From contig NZ_BMPW01000005.1 of NCBI RefSeq assembly GCF_014647795.1, positions 1 through 64,000 of the forward strand: 64,000 bases of DNA, written 5' to 3'. The notes under the pieces were generated by a model. The model saw nothing but the letters and a program-made list of their open reading frames with translations. It was not told where the DNA came from and made no database searches. Each line of letters begins with the position of its first letter. Position 1 is the first letter of the stretch. The stretch comes from Actinoplanes campanulatus. GTDB taxonomy: Bacteria; Actinomycetota; Actinomycetes; Mycobacteriales; Micromonosporaceae. Positions 52,660-60,877 of this stretch are shown in pieces. A program made the position numbers and the translations under genes.

Positions 52660-52994
52660 ACCGCCGCTTCCTCATGTGCCGCCGGCCACGGCCACCCGCC
52701 GTCGGTGTCACGGTCCTGCCGGCCAGGCACCCGGGTCGCCCGCTCGCCGCCGCAGCGCCGGGCCGGTGGTCGCGGTTCCCCACGAACGGACAGGCGCACA
52801 CGGTGACGGCATCGTGATCGCCCACCTGGCATATAGCCGTGACGGCCGCCCACGAGACGTCTTCCGTGTGCGGCTACCCGTCCTCAGGCGGGCGCGGCGC
52901 CGACCGGACGGGACGGCCCTTCGGGCCGAACGCGAACACGCTTACCACAGAAGGCGCCGGAAGCGAAACGCGGACCTCGACCACAAAAGGTCTT
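52660..52994. other. 335-bp stretch without a recognisable gene
   Basis: Frames on both strands are short or Arg/Pro-rich. I see no small protein, RNA or repeat I could support. Confidence 0.5.
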
Positions 52995-53516
52995 CTAGTC
53001 GAGGTCGTGAACCTCCAGCCCTCGCACGATCAGGGTCCGCATGGACCCGAATCCGTAGATATCCACATCAGAGGACAGGTCTGCCACCCGGCGGAGCACG
53101 GGTTCGACGTCGATGCCCCGGTCACGGGCCCGATTGCACAGCCACCAGATCCTCATCAGCTCGTCGCGCGGGTCATCGCCCTGATCCATCGCGGAGACGT
53201 GCATCAGCTCGCGGCGAAACTCCGTCACCGACTCCGATTCGGCCGGCAGATGGGCCGCCCAGCGGAACGACGGAAAGTCCCGGAAGACGGACCGGACCTC
53301 TTCGCGGATCAACGGACCACCCATTTCGTACGCGTTGAGCAGCGCCTCCAACGCGGCAGCGGCCTCGACCGCCACCCCGGCCTCGTCCACCGGTACCGGC
53401 GCCCGGCGAAGTTTGTCCTGCCACTCCGGGTCATCCACGTCGACCGGGCGCTTCGCGATCTCCCGCAACAATTCATCGAGTACGGCGACGTCCGCACGTA
53501 TCGAGTCGAGGTTCAT
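52995..53516 (-). CDS. Hypothetical protein
   Basis: A 173-aa acidic, mostly helical soluble protein (MNLDSIRADVAVLDELLREI). No family recognised, no membrane segment. Its ATG overlaps the stop of the truncated grpB-like gene by 4 bases, so it is the last gene of a tightly packed minus-strand run (56131 to 52995). Confidence 0.7.
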   Translation of the reverse strand: MNLDSIRADVAVLDELLREIAKRPVDVDDPEWQDKLRRAPVPVDEAGVAVEAAAALEALLNAYEMGGPLIREEVRSVFRDFPSFRWAAHLPAESESVTEFRRELMHVSAMDQGDDPRDELMRIWWLCNRARDRGIDVEPVLRRVADLSSDVDIYGFGSMRTLIVRGLEVHDLD

Positions 53517-53920
53517 GCCGTCCCCCGCACCGTAGGAGACCAGCCGGTGGCGGCCGCCGGCGACCCGGCGACCCGGTAATGCAGGTTGACCTGCCGCTCA
53601 CCGGGTACACGCCTGTTCCAGTACCGCTTGGCCCAGAGGTGCGGCGGATCCGCACGACCGGCCGGCACGTGATCCCGCTCGTACAGTCGCCGGCAGAATC
53701 CCAGCGCGGCCAACGGTCCATCGAACGCGGCCGCCGCCCCGTCAAGATCAACGACACTGACCTGTACGTCGAACACCGGCTTGGCCGCCATCCCGGCAAT
53801 CGAGGTGCTGCCGATGTGATCGACCCGCAGCGCCAACGGCGCCGACACGGCCTGCAACTCGCCGACCGGAGCCGCTCCCTGGTGTCGCCGATCCGGGTCG
53901 TACGCGGCAATGAACGTCAC
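53513..53920 (-). CDS. GrpB-like protein, C-terminally truncated
   Basis: A 135-aa UPF0157/GrpB nucleotidyltransferase-fold protein. The core LRVDHIGSTSIAGMAAKPVFDVQVSV and RQVNLHYRVAGSP are clear. Typical members run to about 170-180 aa with a helical tail after NLHVRVAGSP. Here the frame changes to TGWSPTVRGTA and stops, so the tail is missing. GTG 53920 overlaps the upstream stop by 4 bases. Function of the family is unclear; truncation may have damaged it. Confidence 0.75.
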   Translation of the reverse strand: MTFIAAYDPDRRHQGAAPVGELQAVSAPLALRVDHIGSTSIAGMAAKPVFDVQVSVVDLDGAAAAFDGPLAALGFCRRLYERDHVPAGRADPPHLWAKRYWNRRVPGERQVNLHYRVAGSPAAATGWSPTVRGTA

Positions 53921-54567
53921 GGCAGCACGGTAGCGGAGCGCCACACGCCGATCGCCGCGACGGCATGTCCGCCGGCACCACCGCACCACCAGACGGCGGC
54001 CCCGTCGTGGCTTCGGGCGTGAACCCCGAGCTCGTGTACGGGACACACCGGCCATGCCGACCAAATCGCGTGCATCACCGCGTCCTGCACGTCTTCGGCC
54101 ACCGCCACAAGCGCGGACACCGGGTCGGCGCCGGACGCCGGAGAGATGCCTCCCCCGGTGCCCCGGTGGCCGTCCCAGGTCTCGGCGTGGGCGTGACGGG
54201 TGAGGCCGGGCCAGTCGTGGTCGTCAACCCGAAGCCGGCACCGATCGGGCAGCCCGGTCGCGGCCACGTCCTGGTTGACCAGGCGCATCGCGTCCTCGAG
54301 GCGGGCCAGCCGCTCCGGCTCTTCCGTGAAGCACGGCTGGAAGCCGATGCCCGCGAGCAGGGCAAGGGCGAGCCCGGCCATCCGGGGCCGGCTCACGTCC
54401 GCACAGTCGAGGCTCAGCGTGGCCAGCTCGGTAGCGTCCGGGTCCGCCGGTTCAAGCTCCAGCACGGACGCGGCCAGATCGAACGCGTCCGTGCAATCGA
54501 CCTCGCCTGTCCGTGCCGCGCGGTACACGGTCCTGTACAGCCGGTCGAGAGCATCAACATCATCCAC
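53917..54567 (-). CDS. Hypothetical protein
   Basis: A 216-aa soluble protein with no family I can name. It contains HDWPGLTRHAHAETW and, near the C terminus, CPVHELGVHARSHDGAAVWWCGGAGGHAVAAIG, which recalls small cysteine-bearing modules in actinobacterial hypotheticals. GTG start inside an 8-bp inverted repeat (54553-54581). Coupled to the GrpB-like gene by GTGA. Confidence 0.7.
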   Translation of the reverse strand: MDDVDALDRLYRTVYRAARTGEVDCTDAFDLAASVLELEPADPDATELATLSLDCADVSRPRMAGLALALLAGIGFQPCFTEEPERLARLEDAMRLVNQDVAATGLPDRCRLRVDDHDWPGLTRHAHAETWDGHRGTGGGISPASGADPVSALVAVAEDVQDAVMHAIWSAWPVCPVHELGVHARSHDGAAVWWCGGAGGHAVAAIGVWRSATVLP

Positions 54568-54581
54568 ACGTCAATGTTGAT
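54553..54581. repeat. Inverted repeat spanning a start codon
   Basis: ATCAACAT (54553-54560) and ATGTTGAT (54574-54581) pair perfectly across 13 nt that include the GTG start of the 53917-54567 gene. Could be an operator or a translation-blocking hairpin. Confidence 0.45.
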
Positions 54582-54589
54582 GAACGAAA

Positions 54590-55327
54590 TCAACCCGGAG
54601 TGAGAAGGCAGAACTCGTTGCCTTCCGGGTCGGCGAGAACCGTCCACGGGATGTCATCCTTGCCCAGGTCGACAGTGGTGGCGCCGAGACCCAGCAATCG
54701 GGCCGCCTCGGCCTCCGGATCGTCACCAGGGTACGGGCGAACGTCGAGATGGACGCGGTTCCACCCGGTCTTGACGTCGGGTGTGCGCAGGAACTGCAGA
54801 TACGGGCCGACACCCGCCGCCGAGCGCAGGACCGCGTTGTGGTCGCTCACCCGCAACACGGTCCAGTCCATGGCCGCGCCCCAGAACCGGGCCATGGCAC
54901 GCGGATCCGCGCAGTCGACCACGACGGTGGAGATCGGCCCGGTGTCCGAGCCCGGGTCGTGCCAGTCCAGCACGCAGAACTCGTTGCCCTCCGGGTCGGC
55001 CATGACCTTCCACGGCACGTCGCCCTGCCCGAGGTCGACCGGTGTGGCGCCGAGGCCGGTCAGGCGGGCGACCAGCTCCGCCTGATGGTCCTTCGAGGTG
55101 GTGGCGAGGTCGAGGTGCACCCGGTTCTTCACCGTCTTGGGCTCCGGGGAGACGACCAGGTCGATGCAGACGGCGACGGGATCGGGGTAGACGAAACCCT
55201 CGGGTTCGAGATTGGTCACGCCGGGTCCCTCGCTGGAGACCGCCCAGCCGAGCGCCTCCGCCCAGAAAGCGCCGAGCCCGGCGTCGTCGTACGCCTTCAT
55301 GTTGATCTGTACGAGCCGCGTTGCCAC
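54590..55327 (-). CDS. VOC protein with two glyoxalase-like domains
   Basis: A 245-aa tandem VOC protein. Each half has the same layout: AFWAEALGW..NRVHLDLAT..DPEGNEFCVL, and RFWGAAMDW..NRVHLDVRP..DPEGNEFCLL. Members bind or transform small molecules, including antibiotic sequestration. The missing conserved His near each domain start makes metal-dependent glyoxalase activity unlikely. GTG 55327, 18 bp after the upstream gene. Confidence 0.88.
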   Translation of the reverse strand: MATRLVQINMKAYDDAGLGAFWAEALGWAVSSEGPGVTNLEPEGFVYPDPVAVCIDLVVSPEPKTVKNRVHLDLATTSKDHQAELVARLTGLGATPVDLGQGDVPWKVMADPEGNEFCVLDWHDPGSDTGPISTVVVDCADPRAMARFWGAAMDWTVLRVSDHNAVLRSAAGVGPYLQFLRTPDVKTGWNRVHLDVRPYPGDDPEAEAARLLGLGATTVDLGKDDIPWTVLADPEGNEFCLLTPG

Positions 55328-55345
55328 GCCGCCGATCCTAAAGGT

Positions 55346-56131
55346 TCACTTCTTGGTCTCGATCTCCGCGCGCATGTCGGGGAAGTCGCCCTTCACGTCC
55401 ACCGCGGTCACGTAGAAGTGCAGGAACATGCCGACGCTACCTTCGTCGGCCCACCCGCAGATGGCCACGTCCTCCTTACCGATGACGCTGTTGCCGCACT
55501 GCGCCACGCCGCCGAGCGAGCCGGTGCTGACGGCGGAGACCTGGGTGAGCTGGTTCTCGCCACTGAACGACTGGAACATGGTGTCGAGCATGCGCTGCGG
55601 ATCGTCGATGTCGACCTCGGCCGCGAGCACGGCGATCATCTTCTTGTCGGCCAGGGACCCGTAGAAGGCCCCGAACGCGTTCGCGGCGCCCGGGTAGCCT
55701 TCCAGTTCCTTCGCCAGGTCCATGGTGAGCGACGACAGTTCCTGAGCCTCGATTTTGGAATGACCGTTCAGCGTGCTCGGCTCACGGATGCTGATGTCGG
55801 CCTTCGCCATTTCGCTCGGGCCGGGGCTCGCCTTCTCGTTCTGGGAGAACTTCTCACCGACCAGATAAAAGACGATTCCACCACCGACGAGTACGACGAG
55901 CGCGATCGCCGCCGACAGAAGTGTGATCGCGACCGTTCGCGACTGTCCCTGCGGCTGCGGCGGGGCCGCCGGAATGCCCGGCTGGCCATATCCGGGCTGG
56001 CTGTAGCCCGGCTGGGCATAGGTGGGCCGACCGAAGTCCGGCTGTTCGTAGAGCGGCGCGGTGTGCTGCGGCGTCTCATACGGGTCGACGGGCGGTGGAA
56101 GCGGTTCACCGGGCGGCGGCGGGTAGGTCAT
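55346..56131 (-). CDS. Membrane-anchored secreted-domain protein with Pro-rich N terminus
   Basis: A 261-aa protein. A cytoplasmic Pro/Gly/Tyr/Gln-rich stretch (about 1-65, repeats such as YSQPGYGQPG), one transmembrane helix (about 70-92), then an extracellular domain (about 95-261) with a Cys pair (AQCGNSV and AICGWAD). This layout is very common in actinobacteria, with no established function. ATG 56131 has GGAG 5 bases upstream; the open frame continues to 56224. First gene of the minus-strand run. Confidence 0.78.
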   Translation of the reverse strand: MTYPPPPGEPLPPPVDPYETPQHTAPLYEQPDFGRPTYAQPGYSQPGYGQPGIPAAPPQPQGQSRTVAITLLSAAIALVVLVGGGIVFYLVGEKFSQNEKASPGPSEMAKADISIREPSTLNGHSKIEAQELSSLTMDLAKELEGYPGAANAFGAFYGSLADKKMIAVLAAEVDIDDPQRMLDTMFQSFSGENQLTQVSAVSTGSLGGVAQCGNSVIGKEDVAICGWADEGSVGMFLHFYVTAVDVKGDFPDMRAEIETKK

Positions 56132-56275
56132 CAACGCTCCAGTATTCGAACTGTCGCTGGATACTACCGACGGCCGGATGCGCGGCCCTTCATGACGTGG
56201 GCGGATGTGGGTCACAGCCGCCATGGGCTGCCGAGCACCTCAGGCTCTGTCCGGTCACCTGGTGAGGGCGGGGTT

Positions 56276-57304
<1,029 letters not shown>

Positions 57305-57408
57305 AGTGGATCACACTACCGAAACGATCCGCCGCCGTGGCGCTCCGATGGTCGCGGGCCTGTCGGGGAGCCTACGCTGAGGTGTTGTCGCCCGGTGATC
57401 GTCGACGG

Positions 57409-58362
57409 ATGAGGGGCCGGCGCTTGAAGAGCGGAAGCGATTCGTCGGACCGCGGGGCGAGATCGGTCGTGGAAGTGCCGCAGTCGTTTCGGGACATGCC
57501 GCGATGGTGGCACGGCGGTGCCGGCTGGTTGGACCGGCTGCCCGCGCTCGTTGCGGACTGGTGTGCCCGGTGGCGGCTGACCGTCACCGGTGCGCCGGTG
57601 CACGGGTCGAACGCGCTGGTCGTACCCGTTGCCCGGGGTGAAGATCTTTTTGTTCTTCGACTGACGCCTCCCGGGCCCGGCGTCGCCGGCCAGGTGGCCG
57701 CGCTGCAATTCTGGGACGGCCGCGGAACCGTCCGGCTCGTCCAGGCCGACGTCGATGCCGGGGTGATGCTGCTGGAACGGCTGGACTTCGAAGGTTCGCT
57801 GGCCCGGGCGCCGTCGCTGGAGGCGGTCGAGGTGCTGGGGCGGATGATGCGCCGGCTGGCGGTTCCGGCGCCGTCGCACGCACCGAGTACTGCGGGAATG
57901 GTGGCTCGGCGCCTGACGGCGATGCCGGCTGAGTGGCGGCGCTTGGGCCGTCCCTTTGACGAGGTCCTGCTCGATCGCGCGATGGCGGCCGGCGCCCGGA
58001 TGGCGCGTGCCGACTCCGATCTGGCTGTCGACGGTGATCTGCACAGCGGGCAGGTGTTGCGCGGTGAACGAGAACCGTGGCTGATCGTCGACCCCGTGCT
58101 GCTGCGCGATGACATCGCCTACGACCTGGCCCGTGTGTTGTGGACCCGGCTCGACGACATGCCCGGTCCCGACAGCATTCTTCAGCACTTCCGCATCGCC
58201 GTGGGCGCTGCCGGCCTCGATCTCGATCGCTGTCGCGACGGGGTTCTCAACCGGGCCGTGGACTACTGGCTCTGGGGGCTGGCAGCCGGGTTGACCGATG
58301 ATCCCCGGCGCTGTCGGCGCCTCGTCCACGCCATCGACGGGCCGGGTGAAGGAGGTGGCTGA
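57409..58362 (+). CDS. APH(6)-like kinase-fold protein with altered Brenner motif
   Basis: About 317 aa, related to streptomycin 6-phosphotransferases (DMPRWWHGGAGWLDRLPALVADW at the N terminus). The catalytic loop reads DGDLHSGQVL where active relatives have HGDxHxxN. The catalytic Asp remains, but the leading His is Asp and the metal-binding Asn is Gln. The second metal Asp is in IVDPVLL. Antibiotic kinase activity is therefore doubtful. Start uncertain: ATG 57409 is given; GTG 57469 fits the family N terminus better. Confidence 0.75.
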   Translation: MRGRRLKSGSDSSDRGARSVVEVPQSFRDMPRWWHGGAGWLDRLPALVADWCARWRLTVTGAPVHGSNALVVPVARGEDLFVLRLTPPGPGVAGQVAALQFWDGRGTVRLVQADVDAGVMLLERLDFEGSLARAPSLEAVEVLGRMMRRLAVPAPSHAPSTAGMVARRLTAMPAEWRRLGRPFDEVLLDRAMAAGARMARADSDLAVDGDLHSGQVLRGEREPWLIVDPVLLRDDIAYDLARVLWTRLDDMPGPDSILQHFRIAVGAAGLDLDRCRDGVLNRAVDYWLWGLAAGLTDDPRRCRRLVHAIDGPGEGGG

Positions 58363-58368
58363 AGCGAG

Positions 58369-58399
58369 ATGCCCCAGCCGCGCGGGGCGGCTGGGGCAT
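58369..58399. terminator. Bidirectional terminator
   Basis: ATGCCCCAGCCG pairs perfectly with CGGCTGGGGCAT (12 bp) around a 7-nt loop, between the convergent kinase-like and CAP-domain genes. Confidence 0.88.
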
Positions 58400-58412
58400 C
58401 AGGCGTCAGGCG

Positions 58413-59171
58413 TCAGTAACCGAAGTCCTGGGTGTAGTACGGGGTGCCGTCGGCCTTGAAGACCACACCGACACCGACCGTCTTGGACTTGCAGTTGACG
58501 ATGTTGGTGCGGTGGCCGGGGCTGTTCATCCAGCCGTTGACCACCTCGGAGGCGGTGCGGTAGCCGTAGGCGATGTTCTCGGCCGACGGCTGGGCGTAGC
58601 CGGCCGCCTTGGCACGGTCGACGAAGCTGGACCCGCCGCTGCCGGTGTGCGAGAACGTGCCGGTCTGGGCCATCCAGGCGCTGTGGTCGCGGGCGGCCTT
58701 GGTGAGCTGGTCGTTGACCGTCAGGGCGGAGCAGCCGTTCTTGCCACGCTCGACGTTGATCAGGCGGTTGACCTCGTCCTGCAGGGCCTGCTCGGTCGAC
58801 TTGGCCGGCGTGGTGTTGCCCGGGGCGGGCGTCGTCGGCGCGGGCTTGCTCGGGGCGGGCGTCGTCGGCGCGGGCGTGGTGGGAGCCGGCCGCGACGGGC
58901 GCTGGCCCGGACCGGGGTTCCAGGAGCCGTACCGGCCGGAGTCGTAGTTGCCGGAACCGTACCTGCCCGAGTCGTAGTTGCCGGAACCGTACCGGCCGGA
59001 CTCGTAGTTGCCGGAGCCGTACCAGGAGCCGTACTGCCCGTAGTCGGGCTGCGTCGGGCCAGGCTTCGCCGGAGCGGCCTCGGCCGGGCTCGCGATCATC
59101 GTGGTTGCTCCGACGGCGGCGACCGGGGCGAGGAGGGCGGTCACGGCGAAACGGCGAAGAAGCTGGCGCAA
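58413..59171 (-). CDS. Secreted CAP-domain protein with YGSGNYDSGR repeats
   Basis: A 252-aa exported protein. Signal peptide about 1-33 (RQLLRRFAVTAL, PAEAA). Then a Gly/Tyr/Ser repeat region (about 45-85), a Pro/Thr/Ala linker (about 90-122) and a C-terminal CAP/SCP domain (about 126-252) with HSAWMAQTGTFSHTG, SAENIAYGY and NSPGHRTNIVN. CAP domains of this bacterial group are secreted, with unclear biochemistry. TTG 59171 has GAAAGGG 7 bases upstream and is preferred over GTG 59216. Confidence 0.88.
   Translation of the reverse strand: MRQLLRRFAVTALLAPVAAVGATTMIASPAEAAPAKPGPTQPDYGQYGSWYGSGNYESGRYGSGNYDSGRYGSGNYDSGRYGSWNPGPGQRPSRPAPTTPAPTTPAPSKPAPTTPAPGNTTPAKSTEQALQDEVNRLINVERGKNGCSALTVNDQLTKAARDHSAWMAQTGTFSHTGSGGSSFVDRAKAAGYAQPSAENIAYGYRTASEVVNGWMNSPGHRTNIVNCKSKTVGVGVVFKADGTPYYTQDFGY
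58926..59015. repeat. Three 30-bp tandem repeats inside CAP gene
   Basis: Units at 58926, 58956 and 58986 share CGTAGTTGCCGGA and GCCGTACC-type ends; each encodes the decapeptide YGSGNYDSGR on the minus strand, with a partial unit beyond 59016. Confidence 0.85.
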
Positions 59172-59189
59172 GAGCAGACCCTTTCGGAA

Positions 59190-59217
59190 GGTGATACCCG
59201 CTGTTTGCGGGCTCACC
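59190..59217 (-). promoter_or_regulatory. 5'UTR hairpin before CAP gene
   Basis: GGTGA..CCCGC-TGTTT-GCGGG..TCACC folds into a two-part stem directly beside the Shine-Dalgarno of the TTG start. It could tune translation. I cannot match it to a known riboswitch. Confidence 0.45.
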
Positions 59218-59744
59218 AGTCACTTCGACGGGGCGCCGGCCGCGACGATCACAGAATCGGTGTTTGCCGGTTTCCGAATGGTTGCGCGGTCGACATGCGC
59301 TCAGCCGGACCGTGAGAGGACGCGGCCGCAACCGGCCGGAGGGATCTTGACGCGAGGACCGAGGAGTCGTGTGCGGTGAGCGCCCGGCCGGTGAAGCCCC
59401 GGCCCGCCGGTGACGGCACCCGACCGCCCGGCCGGGCTCGGTGAGCCGGTGAGTCGGCTCGCCCTCGACGGAACGGATGATCGCCGGCGGGGCGACGGGG
59501 ACGGCGATTCGGATTTATCGTGATCAGTTTCACACAAGATCATCACCGAGGCGTCACCGGCCATGAACGCAGCGTGTCGGAAAACTTCGCACCCGTCCTG
59601 CAACCGGGACGCCGTTCGCCGGGTCGATCGGCAGACATGGATGTCGCGGCGGGCTGGTGGCCCCGGGACCTGGGATATCAAGGAGGGGCGGCGGGCACCT
59701 GCCCGCCGGTCGTGTCAGCACGGACCACGCCGAGCCCTGCCCCG
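59218..59744. other. Divergent intergenic region, no gene seen
   Basis: It holds the promoters of the CAP gene (leftward) and the riboswitch transcript (rightward). GGCGGGCA-CC-TGCCCGCC (59690-59707) is an 18-bp near-continuous palindrome. No ORF here looks coding. Confidence 0.55.
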
Positions 59745-59917
59745 GTCCGGCGACACGAGCCACTTGGCGAGCATGAGGCAATCGGGGGCAGGGACGGGGG
59801 AACCACATATCGATCCGCGACCGCCAACGGCAGGTAACGGATCTTGGGGTGAAGCCGCCAGCGTGCGGCCGGGCATTCCTTCGCGCCCGAACCCGACAGC
59901 TAACCTCGCAGGCGTGC
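59745..59917 (+). ncRNA. ydaO/yuaA (c-di-AMP) riboswitch
   Basis: Conserved blocks of the ydaO riboswitch appear in order: GGGGGAACCA (59796-59805), GGGGTGAAGCC (59846-59856), and CCGAACCCGACAGCTAACC followed by TCGCAGGCG (59887-59914). It ends about 20 bp before the NlpC/P60 start. In actinobacteria this class sits before cell-wall hydrolase genes such as rpfA and NlpC/P60 genes and turns them off when c-di-AMP binds. The 5' limit is approximate. Confidence 0.92.
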
Positions 59918-59935
59918 CGGAGGGATTCCTTCACC

Positions 59936-60514
59936 GTGCACGTACGCACTTCGAGCCGGCACTTCCGCACCCTGGGAACCGGCACCATCGCCCTGTCCGT
60001 GGGTCTCGGCCTTCTCGCCGGAGGGCTCAGCAAACCGCAGGCCGTCTCCGCCGCCCCACAGGCGCCGAGCGTCGCCGCCGTCCGGACCAACGTGACGGTG
60101 ACCCGTACCGTCACCGTCGAGGCCGCGACCAGCACCCGGGTCGTGACCGCGGCGCAGCCGATCGGCGCCCGGGTCGTGACCGAGGCGGCCCGGCACAAGG
60201 GCAAGCTCTACCTGTTCGGCGCCGTCGGGCCGAACCGATTCGACTGCTCGGGCTTCACCCTCTACGTCTACAAGAAGACGGCGGGCAAGAAGCTGCCGCA
60301 CAAGGCGAACCTGCAGCAGAAGTACGGCAAGGCGATCAGCAAGGCCAAGGCCCGCCCCGGTGACCTCATCATCATCCGCAGGGGCTCGTACGGCATCCAC
60401 GCCGGCATCTACGCGGGCAACGGCAAGATGTGGTCGGCCCCGCGGACCGGCAAGCCGGTCAGCAAGCAGAAGATCTGGAGCTCGAACTACGTCGTCCGGC
60501 GCCTGGCCGGATGA
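59936..60514 (+). CDS. Secreted NlpC/P60 peptidoglycan endopeptidase
   Basis: A 192-aa exported hydrolase. Signal peptide about 1-42 (SRHFRTLGTGTIALSVGLGL, AVSAA). NlpC/P60 domain about 80-192: catalytic Cys in NRFDCSGFTLYVY, His in SYGIHAGIYAGNG. It cuts peptide stems of peptidoglycan. GTG 59936 has GGAGGG 11 bases upstream; the longer frame from 59849 runs through the riboswitch and is not real. Expression is expected to fall as c-di-AMP rises. Confidence 0.93.
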   Translation: MHVRTSSRHFRTLGTGTIALSVGLGLLAGGLSKPQAVSAAPQAPSVAAVRTNVTVTRTVTVEAATSTRVVTAAQPIGARVVTEAARHKGKLYLFGAVGPNRFDCSGFTLYVYKKTAGKKLPHKANLQQKYGKAISKAKARPGDLIIIRRGSYGIHAGIYAGNGKMWSAPRTGKPVSKQKIWSSNYVVRRLAG

Positions 60515-60519
60515 CGGAA

Positions 60520-60548
60520 CTGCCCGCACCCCCACAGGGTGCGGGCAG
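60520..60548. terminator. Bidirectional terminator
   Basis: CTGCCCGCACCC pairs with GGGTGCGGGCAG (12 bp) around a 5-nt loop, between the convergent NlpC/P60 and copZ-like genes. Confidence 0.88.
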
Positions 60549-60575
60549 CTCGCGTTTCCGGGCCCGGGTGTTCGA

Positions 60576-60782
60576 CTACCTCGCCAGTTCGTAACCGGCC
60601 TCGTCGACGGCCGCGGCCACCGCGGTGTCCTCGACGGGCCGGTCGCTGGTGACGGTGACCGCGCCGGAGGTCAGGTCGACCTCGACTCCGGTGACGCCGG
60701 GAATCCTGCCGACCTCCTCGGTCACCGAGTTGACGCAGTGTGAGCAGGTCATACCGGTCACGGTGTAGGTCCTGACAGCCAT
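60576..60782 (-). CDS. CopZ-like heavy-metal-associated protein
   Basis: A 68-aa HMA-domain metallochaperone. Metal site MTCSHC (residues 11-16), typical beta-alpha-beta-beta-alpha-beta length. Binds Cu(I) and passes it to a P-type ATPase; no copA is within the window. ATG 60782. A CsoR-type box lies 46 bp upstream, which supports copper-responsive expression. Confidence 0.92.
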   Translation of the reverse strand: MAVRTYTVTGMTCSHCVNSVTEEVGRIPGVTGVEVDLTSGAVTVTSDRPVEDTAVAAAVDEAGYELAR

Positions 60783-60827
60783 CACGGTCTCCTTGTCGTT
60801 TGCGGACGCCGACAACCACACTACCCC

Positions 60828-60842
60828 TACCCCCCTAGGGTA
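60828..60842. promoter_or_regulatory. CsoR-type operator
   Basis: TACCCCCCTAGGGTA: TACCC and GGGTA arms around a C-rich centre with CTAG, the form of CsoR operators. A second TACCCC precedes it at 60822. Upstream of the copZ-like gene. Confidence 0.65.
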
Positions 60843-60877
60843 TCCCGGCCTGGGGAGACGGCCCGGCGCGTCGTGGC

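Noticed and set aside
52660-52994. Several short frames in the empty stretch before the hypothetical gene
   Set aside because: All are Arg/Pro-rich or interrupted, without Shine-Dalgarno or overlaps that would support them.
58926-59015. 30-bp repeats that could be taken for a small CRISPR array
   Set aside because: There are no spacers, the units are contiguous, and they encode a regular decapeptide in frame.
59849-59935. N-terminal extension of the NlpC/P60 protein from ATG 59849
   Set aside because: It translates the conserved riboswitch core, and the signal peptide begins at 59936.
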